The notes: generated from the letters alone by a model not told the origin. A DNA stretch of 64,000 nucleotides from Streptomyces halobius (GCF_023277745.1 NZ_CP086322.1:4464001-4528000); one strand, 5' to 3'. Counted from the first letter of the stretch, positions 53,775 through 62,512 are shown. Program-made: numbers and translations.

Positions 53775-54620
53775 TCAGCTGTCGCCGCCCTCGTCGATCA
53801 GCCGCCGCACCTCGCGGTCGACCAGCCCCAGCCGGGCCTCGGCGATCAGCGGCACGGCACGCCGCTGCCGCCGCGCCTCGGACGGATCGATGTCGACGGT
53901 GACCAGCGCGGGCTCCCACTTGGGCGCCTGCGCCACCACCGAGCCCCGCGGATCCACCACCCGCGAACCGCCCCAGAACGTCGCGCCGTGCTCATTGCCG
54001 ACCCGGTTGACGAACACCACCCAGCACTGCAGCATCCGCGCCGTATAGGACACCAGCGTGTCCCAGTACAGCCCGGTGTCCATCGCCTCCGGATCCAGGC
54101 TCGCCGCGCTGTTGGTCGGCACGAACAGCACCTCGGCGCCGTCCTGCACCGCCAGCCACGGCAGCACCGGCTGCCACGCGTCATTGCACACCAGCGTCGC
54201 GCCCCGCCCCCCGCTGGCCGACTTCGTCAGGTCGTACGCGCGCAGCGACTGCCCCGGGCTGACGTGCTTGCGCTCCTCCCAGGCCAGGTAATTCGGGAGA
54301 TAGAGCTTGCGGTGCGCGTGCACCAGCGCGCCGTCCGCGTAGTGCGCGCACGTGTTGTAGGCGCGCAGCGAGGTGTGCTCATGGAATCCGACCAGCACAT
54401 CGGGCCCGTGCATGCTGAGCTCCAGCAGCCGCGGATCACGCGCCTCGATGGAAACATCACGCTTGAGAGCGCCCAAGTGATAGCCATGCAGGCTCAGTTC
54501 GGGGAACACCACGAGATCGGCACCCTGGGCCGCCGCCTGCTCGATCTGCTCACGGGCGTGGTCGAGGTTCTCCGCCACCTCTCCCAACACACAGTCCGTC
54601 TGCGCCAGCGCAATGAGCAT
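53775..54620 (-). CDS. Nitrilase superfamily carbon-nitrogen hydrolase
   Basis: A 281-residue hydrolase. The Glu-Lys-Cys triad is visible: E in VVFPELSLHGY, K in HRKLYLPNYLAWEE and C in ATLVCNDAWQP. Family members act on amides, carbamoyl groups or nitriles; the substrate here is open. The start is ATG at 54618-54620, eight bases after GAGG. Possible end repeats (GGCGGC-GCTGA) follow its stop. It is convergent with tatA. Confidence 0.92.
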   Translation of the reverse strand: MLIALAQTDCVLGEVAENLDHAREQIEQAAAQGADLVVFPELSLHGYHLGALKRDVSIEARDPRLLELSMHGPDVLVGFHEHTSLRAYNTCAHYADGALVHAHRKLYLPNYLAWEERKHVSPGQSLRAYDLTKSASGGRGATLVCNDAWQPVLPWLAVQDGAEVLFVPTNSAASLDPEAMDTGLYWDTLVSYTARMLQCWVVFVNRVGNEHGATFWGGSRVVDPRGSVVAQAPKWEPALVTVDIDPSEARRQRRAVPLIAEARLGLVDREVRRLIDEGGDS

Positions 54621-55124
54621 GGCCCACACCTCATCGATTGGGCACTTTCACGGCCTTTATCCAAGTTTGCCAGAGGCGGGGGTGGTGCGGTCCAGGCTCG
54701 GCATCGCGGTTTCCTCGCCAGTGGGGTGGGGTTCGCGGGGCAGGCCAGTTGGCGATCATGTGGGGCTCGCGGGCAGGTGGGGCCTGTCGGTCATGCGGGA
54801 CTCGCCGATTGCGCGGGCCGCCGCCCGCCGACGCGCCCCGCCCTCTTCACACCCCCGCGCGGACGGGTCCCCACCAATGAGCGAATGAACGATCCTTCCC
54901 GTACCGGACACGTCCCTCACGCGTTGATCCGCACGGTCCGCCGTACGACAGCCGGGGGCTTCCAGCCGCAGCGCCCAGCACCCTCGGTACGGCGGTACGG
55001 GGTCGGGTCGTCCGGTGATGCCGACGGCCGTCCCGACCAGGCGCGCACAGGCCGAGCGGCCCGCCGGACCGGCTCGGCCTGCCGCCGACCTCCCGCAGCG
55101 CCGCACCCCGTCGCACCACCTGGC
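54621..55124. other. Gap between the nitrilase and chaplin-like genes, no gene seen
   Basis: These 504 bases lie upstream of the nitrilase gene and downstream of the chaplin-like gene, both on the minus strand. Frames here are Arg/Gly/Ala-rich without motifs. The nitrilase promoter must be near the left end. I found no clear terminator beyond the chaplin-like gene. Confidence 0.45.
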
Positions 55125-55715
55125 TCACCTCCGGTGCGACCTGCGCAGCAGCAACGCCCCGCCGAACACCAGCCCACCCCCCACACCGACCGCCAAGCCC
55201 AGCTGCCGCGCTCCGGTGGACGCCAGCAGCGCCGATCCCGCCGACGCACCGGCCCGCGCCACGGCGCCCACTCGCGGCGCGCGCGCCGAGTGCGCACGCC
55301 GCTCCACATCCGGTTTCCGCCCACCGCCCCACCCGCGTCGCCCGTCCGGGCCCCGGCCCGGGCCCGGCCGCCCCTCGCCGGATCGCCCGTCGCCCGGTCT
55401 CCAGCCGACGCCCGGCGTCCGCGCGTCCGGCACATGCCGCCCGCCCGGCGCACGCAGCCGCTCATCCCCGCACACGGCGCCCATGGCCCGGTTGAGCAGC
55501 CCCACGCCGCTGACGGTACTGCCGCAGAAGTCGACCGGGTCACCGACCGGGCCACGTCCCGGCGCCTGAACGGAGTTACCCGTAAGCCCCTCGGACGAGT
55601 TCACGGCGCTCCCCTCCGCCCCGGTGTCCGCGTATACGGAACCGCAGCCCGCGCCGAGAACGCACGAGACCGCCGCCGCAACGAGCACGTACTTCAGTCT
55701 CAGGCTCTGTCGCAT
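55125..55715 (-). CDS. Degenerate long chaplin with LAxTG sortase signal
   Basis: A 196-residue exported protein. After a signal peptide (about 1-29, VLVAAAVSCVLGAG, VYA-D) comes one recognisable chaplin domain (about 43-83): GLTGNSVQ, FCGSTVSGVGLLNRAMGAVC, with the cysteine pair C64/C82 and near-canonical spacing. The beta-forming NPxFG motif is altered to NRAMG. A long Gly/Arg/Pro linker follows (85-155), then a cell-wall sorting signal: LASTG (164-168), a hydrophobic stretch and RRSHRR. Long chaplins of S. coelicolor carry two chaplin domains and LAxTG; this protein has one. It is probably anchored by a class E sortase encoded elsewhere. Confidence 0.75.
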   Translation of the reverse strand: MRQSLRLKYVLVAAAVSCVLGAGCGSVYADTGAEGSAVNSSEGLTGNSVQAPGRGPVGDPVDFCGSTVSGVGLLNRAMGAVCGDERLRAPGGRHVPDARTPGVGWRPGDGRSGEGRPGPGRGPDGRRGWGGGRKPDVERRAHSARAPRVGAVARAGASAGSALLASTGARQLGLAVGVGGGLVFGGALLLRRSHRR

Positions 55716-56235
55716 GTCTCATCTCTCATCTGCCGTCGTTGCGTTCGGATCAACGCCCGCCCCGCTGCTCCCGTGGCGCGCTCGCACGAACGGGCGGCCG
55801 GCAGCGCTTACGCGGCGCCGACCGCCCGACGTCACAAGCGGTGAAACGGCACGGGTCATTCAAGATGCCTTGAAGGAACCCGGGTTGGGCACACAGCCGC
55901 CCCTGCGCGGTGGAGATGCCTGTCGGCTATGGCGCTTGGCACTGTTGCCGCTGCTGTGGCCGCGCCGTGATCGTCACCGGACGCCATGCCCTACGGCACA
56001 CTGCGGCGGATACGCCGGTCGGCGAAACCACCGCCGATACGCCCGCCTGTCATCATTCTTCCGCGCGCAGAACCCTTCAGAAGAGGAACTCCCGCACAAG
56101 AGCCTATTCCCACAACCCGCCCTGCGAGTGCGAGTTCCGCACCGTCACCCGAACAGCCGGACAACCGCTCTACGAAAAGGCATCCGGTCACTTCTATCGC
56201 GCCGCCCCATCACCCGCATGCCCTGCGCACGAACA

Positions 56236-56281
56236 GGGCCCGCGCTGCCCTACCGCAGCTGAACGGGCCCCGTTTTCGTTT
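56236..56281 (+). terminator. Intrinsic terminator-like hairpin in the chaplin gap
   Basis: GGGCCCG (56236-56242) pairs with CGGGCCC (56264-56270); an inner GCTGC/GCAGC stem closes on CCTACC. The right arm is followed by CGTTTTCGTTT, an uncommon T-run for this genome. It would end a plus-strand transcript, yet no plus-strand gene lies upstream. Confidence 0.65.
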
Positions 56282-56288
56282 CCGGCCG

Positions 56289-56339
56289 GCATGCCAATGC
56301 CCTGGCAACCCCATCAATCTCGCAAGGGCATTGGCATGC
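56289..56339. repeat. Perfect 15-bp inverted repeat
   Basis: GCATGCCAATGCCCT (56289-56303) and AGGGCATTGGCATGC (56325-56339) are exact reverse complements around a 21-base loop. It could be a hairpin in RNA or a protein-binding dyad. No gene overlaps it. Confidence 0.8.
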
Positions 56340-56788
56340 GTCCCTCCACACAACCTCTATAACGACCCGGTACAGCACACTTCGATAACGAGCGAATAAC
56401 AATGCCGGGCCGGACACCGCTTAGCTCGTGCGGTGCCGGTCCCTGTTTCCGCCGTTTCCGCCGAACGCGGGGACGGCATAAACCCGGGCCGCCCCGTAGC
56501 AGGAGGTCCGGGCGCCCCGGGTTGGATCCGGCCGGTCAGCGGCCGTGATCGCCTCCCGACGAGCGCTGATACGCCGTCGATGCCGTCGTCCAGAAGGTGC
56601 GTCAGCCACTCGTCGCCCTTCTGATTAACTCACCATGCCGAGTTCGGCTTTGCTTATTGACTCACGTGCGCCGGTCCCGATCCAGGTCGTCGATCAGGGT
56701 GGCTTTCCGAGCCATGCGACTCTGCATCACCCGCAGGAGAAGTACTCCGGGGGGCGAACCACACAGACAACACACTGCGCACGCTGTC

Positions 56789-57100
56789 CTACTTCTTTGC
56801 GACCGGCCTGCCGCCGAGCAGTGGAACCTTCTTGTCCACCTTCTTCGAGACCTTCTTGGTAACCCCCTTGGTGCCGACGAGCAGGTCATTTTTCTCGCTC
56901 TTTACGGCTTCGGCCACACCGCTGACCTGCTGCACCAGCGGATGGAATTGCCTGCCCTTCAGCTGGGCGTCCGACACCTTGCCGTTCGGGCTCATCTTCG
57001 GAACTCCGGCGTTTCCGGCGAAAGCCGGGGCGGCCGTGCCGATCGTGATGACGGAACCCGCGACAGCCGCAGCAACCACGGCAGACTTCGCGTACTTCAC
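56789..57100 (-). CDS. Small basic secreted protein with chaplin-like leader
   Basis: A 103-residue exported protein. The start is GTG at 57098-57100, ten bases after AAGGGA. The signal peptide (1-28; VKYAKSAVVAAAVAGS to PAFA) closely resembles that of the neighbouring chaplin (VKYAKVAAAAAVAAS to PAFA), but the mature part has no chaplin features: it lacks cysteine and is lysine-rich (TKKVSKKVDKKVPLLGG). Hydrophobic amphipathic stretches (PLVQQVSGVAEAV) precede the tail. I do not recognise the mature domain. Shared leader and position suggest expression with chaplins during aerial growth. Confidence 0.8.
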   Translation of the reverse strand: MKYAKSAVVAAAVAGSVITIGTAAPAFAGNAGVPKMSPNGKVSDAQLKGRQFHPLVQQVSGVAEAVKSEKNDLLVGTKGVTKKVSKKVDKKVPLLGGRPVAKK

Positions 57101-57321
57101 TGTAAATCTGTCCCTTCTCAGGCGATCCTTGACGGGATCGCGACACCAACGCCGCGAGAGCATTTACTTCGCTGCTCGGATCACCACTTTTGCACTGTCT
57201 CAACGATTTCCGTCTGGTGGGGAAACTCCGCAGTTCAACGTTCTTGGTAACGCCACCCGAAACGCGAGCCCGCTTCGCGTTCCGCACGGCCGGGACCGAA
57301 CGCGGCCAGCAACCGAACGCG

Positions 57322-57356
57322 TCCGGCCCCGGTGCGCACCGAGTGCACACCGGGGC
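57322..57356 (-). terminator. Hairpin downstream of the first short chaplin
   Basis: CGGCCCCGGTG (57322-57332) pairs with CACCGGGGCCG read from 57346-57356, extended by GCA/TGC near the loop. It lies 34 bases past the chaplin stop. Confidence 0.75.
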
Positions 57357-57389
57357 CGACCGGAACGACGCGGATCGATTGCTGTCGGC

Positions 57390-57632
57390 TCAGAGGTTCT
57401 TGCAGTGGTTACCGAACGCCGGGTTGAGAGCTCCGATGAATTGTACGGTGTTGCCGCAGAGGTTGATCGGGACGTGGATCGGGAACTGGACCACATTGCC
57501 GGAAACCACACCCGGAGAATGCTTGCCGCCACCCTCGGCCTTCGCGTCGGCGAACGCGGGCGCAGACGCGCCGACGGTCATGAGCGTGCTGGCGGCGACT
57601 GCAGCAGCTGCAGCGACCTTTGCGTACTTCAC
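57390..57632 (-). CDS. Short chaplin
   Basis: An 80-residue chaplin. The signal peptide (1-28) ends APAFA; the mature chaplin domain has SPGVVSGNVVQFPIHVPIN, then LCGNTVQFIGALNPAFGNHC with the conserved cysteine pair (C59 and C77). Short chaplins self-assemble into amyloid fibrils that make spores and aerial hyphae hydrophobic. The start is GTG at 57630-57632 with AGGAAGGG six bases upstream. It has its own terminator-like hairpin and is probably monocistronic. Confidence 0.95.
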   Translation of the reverse strand: MKYAKVAAAAAVAASTLMTVGASAPAFADAKAEGGGKHSPGVVSGNVVQFPIHVPINLCGNTVQFIGALNPAFGNHCKNL

Positions 57633-58293
57633 TTTCAGCCCTTCCTGTAGCGGGTCCTGGCGAACACGACCGTCGTGTCGCACGGGCGGGAACCTGATCG
57701 CCCGTAACTCCGCTGCCGATATTGGTAACGTTTTCTCCTCGCCGGGGAAACCCTCACGGATGAGTTTCGGAAGAATCGCCCGAAAGATGCAAAGACGTTT
57801 CGAGAGATCATCTCCGCGCAGATGAAGCGAGAAAACTACCGCAGTTCGGTCAGCCGAGCGGACCGTCGAATACGAATTCCTACCGAATGATGGATCGATA
57901 ATTACCGGGTCTACGGTTGCCGATGTGCCGCCGCAGGCCCCGGACCGCTGATGAGGATCGTTGTCCGGCCCTGCCTCCAACGACCAGCGCACAGCCGTAG
58001 GCCGTCGATCGAGGCGGCTACAGTCGTCGAAGTCAGGACCTTCATCACAGTTATCCCCTCGTCGAAGCGGAGTGCCGACATCCGGAGTGTCCTGGTCAAC
58101 TCACTTCTCCGGGCACGGTTTCGCCGCTTCACTCGAATGCCATGAAACCCCCGGCACATATCACCGCATCCGGGCAGCGACCGGTAAATGAGCGACCCCG
58201 GAGCCGTCAAAGGCCGGTACGGAAACGCGTACCGGCCTTTGAAGGAAAGGCCGCACCCGCCGTACCGGGGCCGGCCCCGCCGCTAAGCGGCAC
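57633..58293. other. Gap between the two short chaplin genes
   Basis: These 661 bases carry the promoter region of the left chaplin and the terminator of the right one. A short frame at 57911-58045 starts MKVLTSTTVAAS with GAGGGG upstream, resembling a chaplin leader, but then loses any signal-peptide or chaplin pattern. I treat it as a decayed gene or chance. Nothing else is seen. Confidence 0.5.
58207..58242 (-). terminator. Perfect 15-bp hairpin downstream of the second short chaplin
   Basis: TCAAAGGCCGGTACG (58207-58221) pairs exactly with CGTACCGGCCTTTGA (58228-58242) around a 6-base loop. It lies about 50 bases past the chaplin stop on the minus strand and is a likely terminator. Confidence 0.85.
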
Positions 58294-58548
58294 TCACTTG
58301 TTGATGCAGATGTTGCCGAACGCCGGGTTGAGCGCACCGATGAATTGAGCGGTGTTACCGCAGACGTTGATCGGCACATCGATCGGGACCTGGATCAGGT
58401 TTCCGGAAAAGACACCGGGGGACCCCACGGCGCCACCGACGGCCTTGGTGCCGTGCCCGTTGCCGTCTGCAGCGGCAACGCCGGCCCCTCCCATGAGGGC
58501 GATCCCCGCGGTGGCGGACAAGGCAATGGCCTTGGAGAAAAGCTTCAC
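58294..58548 (-). CDS. Short chaplin
   Basis: An 84-residue chaplin. Signal peptide MKLFSKAIALSATAGIALMG (1-27, ending VAAA-D); mature part with VGSPGVFSGNLIQVPIDVPIN, then VCGNTAQFIGALNPAFGNIC with the cysteine pair. The mature domain is close to the other short chaplin, but the leader is different. The start is GTG at 58546-58548 with AGAGG six bases upstream. It is flanked by its own terminator. Confidence 0.96.
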   Translation of the reverse strand: MKLFSKAIALSATAGIALMGGAGVAAADGNGHGTKAVGGAVGSPGVFSGNLIQVPIDVPINVCGNTAQFIGALNPAFGNICINK

Positions 58549-58822
58549 GGCTTACCTCTTTACTGATGCAGCGTTCAGGACCTGTTACGCGCCGCCTGGA
58601 GCGACAAGCTGCTCAACGCACGAAAACGGGCAAAAGTAGCGCTGCCATACGGGTGATGTGAATTTTCGGGTTCCGGAGATGGCGGCGGTAGTCGGCAGTA
58701 CCCTCACGGGCAGTCCGGCGCCGCCATTTGTTGGCCGCCTATTCGCCCGCGTCCGGTCACCATCGTGGCACGTCATCTCCGTACACCCGGTGATTGTCGG
58801 TGGCGTGGTGTGCAATGGCGTC

Positions 58823-59090
58823 ATGAAGGTGACTTGCGATCAGGTGCTGGCCCGGCGACTGCGGCAGCAGAGCCCGACACCGCGTACGGCCACCTCGCCG
58901 GAGAAACTCGTGGGGCGGCTGGCCGGTGTCCAGGCGCAGAGAGCCTCCGCCGCCGAACTCACCGTCGCGACACGGCAGAACCCGGAATCCGTCCGCCGAT
59001 GGCGCACGCCGGGCGCCATCGGCGCGTTTCCGCGGTCAGGTGGGCGATGCGCGGCACCGGGCGAGCAGTTGTCCTTCGGGTGGAGCGCTG
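58823..59090 (+). pseudogene. 5' remnant of a winged-helix DNA-binding (AlkZ/HTH_42-like) gene
   Basis: The first frame (ATG 58823) reads MKVTCDQVLARRLRQQ and KLVGRLAGVQAQRASAAEL, the opening of the winged-helix HTH_42 family that includes the DNA glycosylase AlkZ. The next hallmark, VRWAMRGTG, is found in another frame around 59035, showing a frameshift, and the remaining 250 or so residues are missing. It ends shortly before the DNA polymerase gene. The intact frame of 124 codons has no conserved sequence after about residue 65. Confidence 0.6.
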
Positions 59091-59193
59091 TTCCCAAACC
59101 CCTGGCCTGGACAGGGCGGTTGTGCCAGGGGCCGTCTCATGGCGAATGCGCTGGTCAGGGGGATTGTCAGACCCTGGTGCAAGACTCGTGGAC

Positions 59194-60873
59194 ATGAGAT
59201 GGGCGGTGGTGGAGACGGGCGACGGGGGTGCTCGTCTCTGCCCGCTCGCTCCCGATGGGCGGCCCGCGGGACCGGTGCTGGAGGAGCCGTCGCTCGCCGG
59301 GGCCGTGCGGGCGCGGCCGGAGGTCGAGCGGTGGGTGTGGCGGTCCACCGCGGAGACGTACCGGCGGCTGCTGGCGGCGGGAGTTCGGGTCCAGCGCTGT
59401 TACGACGTGGAGGCAGCCGAGTCGCTGCTGATCGGCCATGAAGAGGGGCAGTCGGGCCAGCCGCGCTCGCTGGCCGCCGCCTGGGCGCGGCTGCACGGCC
59501 TGCCGGTCCCGGAGGACGCGCCCGCGCGGGCCGCCGAGACCCAGCCCTCCCTGTTCGAGCCGGGTCCGGTGCCGCTGCCGCCCGGCACGGACGAGCTCAC
59601 CGCCCTGCTGGAGGTGTATGCCGGCCAGGTGGCGCGTACGGCGAAGACCGAGCATCCGGAGCGGATGCGGCTGCTGCTCGCCGCCGAGTCGGCGGGCATG
59701 CTGGTCGCCGCGGAGATGACGCGGGCCGGTGTGCCCTGGCGCGCGGATGTGCACCGCAGGCTGCTGGACGAGCTGTTGGGCGAGCACTATCCGGGCGGGC
59801 TGGAGCCCCGGCGGATGGCGGAGCTGGCCGAGGAGGTGTCCCGGGCCTTCGGGCCGGACGCCCGGGTGCGCCCGGATCTGCCGAATGAGATCGTCAAAGC
59901 CTTTGCCGGCGCCGGGATTTCCCTCACCTCGACCCGCAAATGGGAGCTTCAGCAGATCGACCATCCAGCGGTGGCACCGCTGCTGGCGTACAAGTCGCTC
60001 TACCGTCTGCACACCGCCCACGGCCGGTCCTGGCTCCAACAGTGGGTGCACGACGGCCGGTTCCGCCCCGAGTACCTCCCCGGCGCCACGGTCTCCGGCC
60101 GCTGGACCACGAACGGCGGCGGCGCGCTGCAGATCCCGAAGGTGGTCCGGCAGGCGGTGCGCGCCGACCCCGGATGGCGTCTGGTGGTCGCCGACGCCGA
60201 CCAGATGGAGCCACGGGTGCTGGCCGCCGTCTCCCGCGACCGGGGCCTGATGGAGGTGGCGGGCAGCGGTGAGGACCTCTACGCCGATCTGGCCGCCCGC
60301 GCGTTCGGCGGCGACCGCGCCCAGGCCAAGCTCGGCCTGCTGGGCGCCATTTACGGCCAGACCTCCGGCGACGCCCTCAAGCACATGGCCGACCTGCGCC
60401 GCCGCTATCCGGCCGCGGTGGCGTATGTCGACGATGCGGCGCGCGCCGGCGAGGAGGGGCGGCTGGTGCGCACGTGGATGGGGCGCACCAGCCCGCCGGC
60501 ATCCGTGGCGGCGCCGGACGAGGCGGGCCTTCCCCAGGAGGAGGACCCGCCGGGCGGTTACGGCAGCAGCTCGGCGGCCCGCGCCCGCGGCCGGTTCACC
60601 CGTAACTTCGTCGTACAGGGCAGCGCCGCCGACTGGGCACTGCTCATGCTGGCCGCGCTCCGCCGCACGCTGTCCGGGGCGGGGCTCCACGCCGAGCTGG
60701 TCTTCTTCCAGCACGACGAGGTGATCGTGCACTGTCCCGCGGAGGAGGCGGCGGCGGTGTCCGAGGCGATCACGGCGGCGGCTGCGGTGGCGGGCCGGAT
60801 CGCGTTCGGGGAGATCCCGGTGCGGTTTCCGTTCAGTGTGGCCGTGGTGGGGTGCTATGCCGATGCCAAGTGA
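59194..60873 (+). CDS. Family A DNA polymerase with 3'-5' exonuclease-like domain
   Basis: A 559-residue PolA-like polymerase lacking the 5' nuclease domain. The N-terminal 180 residues correspond to the exonuclease-like domain. The polymerase palm has motif A VVADADQMEPRVLAA and motif C FFQHDEVIVHC; the motif B helix reads AKLGLLGAIYGQTSG rather than the usual KxxxFGxxYG. Actinomycetes carry such a second polymerase besides PolA; its repair or bypass role is not established. The start is ATG 59194 (GTG 59188 is an alternative). It follows the AlkZ-like remnant. Confidence 0.9.
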   Translation: MRWAVVETGDGGARLCPLAPDGRPAGPVLEEPSLAGAVRARPEVERWVWRSTAETYRRLLAAGVRVQRCYDVEAAESLLIGHEEGQSGQPRSLAAAWARLHGLPVPEDAPARAAETQPSLFEPGPVPLPPGTDELTALLEVYAGQVARTAKTEHPERMRLLLAAESAGMLVAAEMTRAGVPWRADVHRRLLDELLGEHYPGGLEPRRMAELAEEVSRAFGPDARVRPDLPNEIVKAFAGAGISLTSTRKWELQQIDHPAVAPLLAYKSLYRLHTAHGRSWLQQWVHDGRFRPEYLPGATVSGRWTTNGGGALQIPKVVRQAVRADPGWRLVVADADQMEPRVLAAVSRDRGLMEVAGSGEDLYADLAARAFGGDRAQAKLGLLGAIYGQTSGDALKHMADLRRRYPAAVAYVDDAARAGEEGRLVRTWMGRTSPPASVAAPDEAGLPQEEDPPGGYGSSSAARARGRFTRNFVVQGSAADWALLMLAALRRTLSGAGLHAELVFFQHDEVIVHCPAEEAAAVSEAITAAAAVAGRIAFGEIPVRFPFSVAVVGCYADAK

Positions 60874-61241
60874 GGGGCGGGTGCTGCGCTGGGCTTGTGA
60901 TGACGGGATTCTGTGGGGTGTCGGTTGCGGGGGCCGACGTGGCGCGCTCCCGGCCGTACGCCGCCCCAGGCTCGCCCGACGGGCGCGAGCCGATGACCGT
61001 GGCCGTGACCGTCGCGGCCCGGCCGTAGCACTGGGCGGGGTGGGGCATGGGGCGGGGTGGGGCATGGGGCGGGAGCCGTTCACGGGGGCGGGGCCCGGGG
61101 GAGCGGGGGACGGAGCGGGACGGGCCCCATCCCGGCCCCTCGCGGCCAGCGACGCCGCGCCGGGCACGGCCTAAAATCCCCGGGTAGGGGGCCGACGGGA
61201 GACGGGCGGCCGCCGACATCCGATCCTGGAAGGAACCAGCG
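60874..61241. other. Gap with exact 17-base tandem repeat upstream of the deoR-type gene
   Basis: This 368-base gap includes an exactly repeated 17-base G-rich unit (61034-61050 and 61051-61067, GGCGGGGTGGGGCATGG) and a partial third. Frames here are Gly/Arg-rich. The promoter of the deoR-ridA pair should lie near the right end. Confidence 0.6.
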
Positions 61242-62081
61242 TTGACCGACACCGAAGGGGCTGCCGATGGCTCGGCCGCGATGGACGCGTCGGTCACCAA
61301 GCTGAGCCCCAAGGACCGCCGGAAGCGGATCACCGACCGGTTGCTGGCCGAGGGCCAGGTGACCATCGAGGAGCTGGTCCAGGAGCTCGGCGTCAGTCAG
61401 ATGACGGTCCACCGCGATCTGGACGCCCTGGAGCATCAGGGCTGGCTGCGAAAGGTGCGCGGCGGGGCGACGGCCACGCCCAGTGCGCTCTTCGAGTCCA
61501 CCGCACGCTGGCGCGGCGCCGAGCAGGTGGCGGCGAAGGAGGCCATCTGCGCGGCCGCGCTGACCCTGGCCGAGCCCGGCCAGGCCGTGATCATCGACGA
61601 CTCCAGTACGGCGCTGCCGCTGGCCCGCTCGCTCTCCTCACACGGCGCGTACACCGTCATCACCAACTCCCTCCAGGTCATCAACGAGCTGGCGGAGGAG
61701 CCCGACATCCGGGTGATCGCGCTGGGCGGCGAGTACCACGCCGCGTTCAACGCGTTCCTCGGCATGTCCACCGCCGATATCGCCCGCAGCTTCCGCGCCG
61801 ATATCGCCTTCCTCTCCACCTCGGCCGTCGACAACGGCCACTGTTACCACCAGGCGCAGGAGAACGTACTGGTCAAGCGCGCGCTGATGGCCGCGGCCCG
61901 GCGCAAGGTGCTGCTCGTGGACCACTCCAAGTTCGGCCGTCAAGCGCTCTACGAGCTGGCGCCGCTCGCCGACTTCGATCTCGTCATCTCCGATGACCTC
62001 CTTCCCCAGGAGGAGCAGGACGCGCTTCAATCCCTGGGTGTGCGGTACGAGTTGGCAACGGAGGGGAGCCATCGGCGATGA
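61242..62081 (+). CDS. DeoR/GlpR-family regulator
   Basis: A 279-residue regulator. The N-terminal HTH (about 28-80) has RRKRITDRLLAEGQVTIEELVQEL and SQMTVHRDLDALEHQGWLRKVRGG. The DeoR sensor domain follows, with IDDSSTALPLARSL, VITNSLQVINELAE and VDHSKFGRQALYELAPL, which in relatives binds a phosphorylated sugar. The start is TTG at 61242-61244 after GGAAGGAA; an ATG at 61281 is an alternative. It is coupled to the ridA-type gene by a 4-base overlap, which suggests that the pair acts in the same response. Confidence 0.92.
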   Translation: MTDTEGAADGSAAMDASVTKLSPKDRRKRITDRLLAEGQVTIEELVQELGVSQMTVHRDLDALEHQGWLRKVRGGATATPSALFESTARWRGAEQVAAKEAICAAALTLAEPGQAVIIDDSSTALPLARSLSSHGAYTVITNSLQVINELAEEPDIRVIALGGEYHAAFNAFLGMSTADIARSFRADIAFLSTSAVDNGHCYHQAQENVLVKRALMAAARRKVLLVDHSKFGRQALYELAPLADFDLVISDDLLPQEEQDALQSLGVRYELATEGSHRR

Positions 62082-62512
62082 GCGGTGGGATGAGCGGGGC
62101 CGGTAGCGCCCGCCCTGAGCTGGAGCGCGTCAACCCGCCCCATCTGGCGCCGCCGACCGGATTCAGCCATGCCGTGCGCGCCACATCCGGCACCATGGTT
62201 TTCCTCGCCGGGCAGACCGCCCTCGACGGTTCGGGCGAGATCGTCGGCAGCGGCATCGTCGAGCAGTTCGAGCGGGCGCTGAGCAACCTCGTGGCGGCGG
62301 CCGCGGCATCCGGCGCCGGCCCGTCCGACCTGGCCAAGCTCACCGTCTTCGCCGTCGATGTCGCCGACTACCGGCGGCACGCCCGGGAGATCGGCCAGGT
62401 GTGGAAGCGGCTGGTCGGCGGCGACTTTCCGGCGATGGCCGTCATCGGTGCCACCCGTCTGTGGGACGAGGCGGCGCTGGTCGAGATCGAAGGCATCGCC
62501 GTCGTCCGTTAG
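62078..62512 (+). CDS. RidA family (Rid deaminase-like) protein
   Basis: A 144-residue YjgF/YER057c/UK114-type protein. Family features are VFLAGQTALDGSGEIV, QFERALSNLVAAAAASGA and the end MAVIGATRLWDEAALVEIEGIAVV, with the trimer-interface arginine in GATRL. True RidA hydrolyses reactive enamines and imines; this member belongs to the wider Rid group and its substrate is not assured. It is translationally coupled to the DeoR gene (ATGA). Confidence 0.92.
   Translation: MSGGMSGAGSARPELERVNPPHLAPPTGFSHAVRATSGTMVFLAGQTALDGSGEIVGSGIVEQFERALSNLVAAAAASGAGPSDLAKLTVFAVDVADYRRHAREIGQVWKRLVGGDFPAMAVIGATRLWDEAALVEIEGIAVVR

Larger units (their letters stand above)
55716..56788. other. 1.07-kb gene-free region with strong hairpins
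   Basis: This is the longest gap in the window. It separates the long chaplin-like gene from the basic secreted protein gene. I see no protein gene: frames are Arg/Pro/His-rich. It contains an intrinsic-terminator-like hairpin with T-run on the plus strand (56236-56281), a perfect 15-bp inverted repeat (56289-56339) and a third stem at 56408-56441. The stretch 56340-56400 is relatively A/T-rich and could hold a promoter. A non-coding RNA is possible. Confidence 0.6.

Noticed and set aside
55624..56262. A 212-codon plus-strand frame ending in the terminator-like hairpin
   Set aside because: Its composition is Arg/Pro/His-rich without domains, it overlaps the chaplin-like start on the other strand, and codon use does not resemble neighbouring genes.
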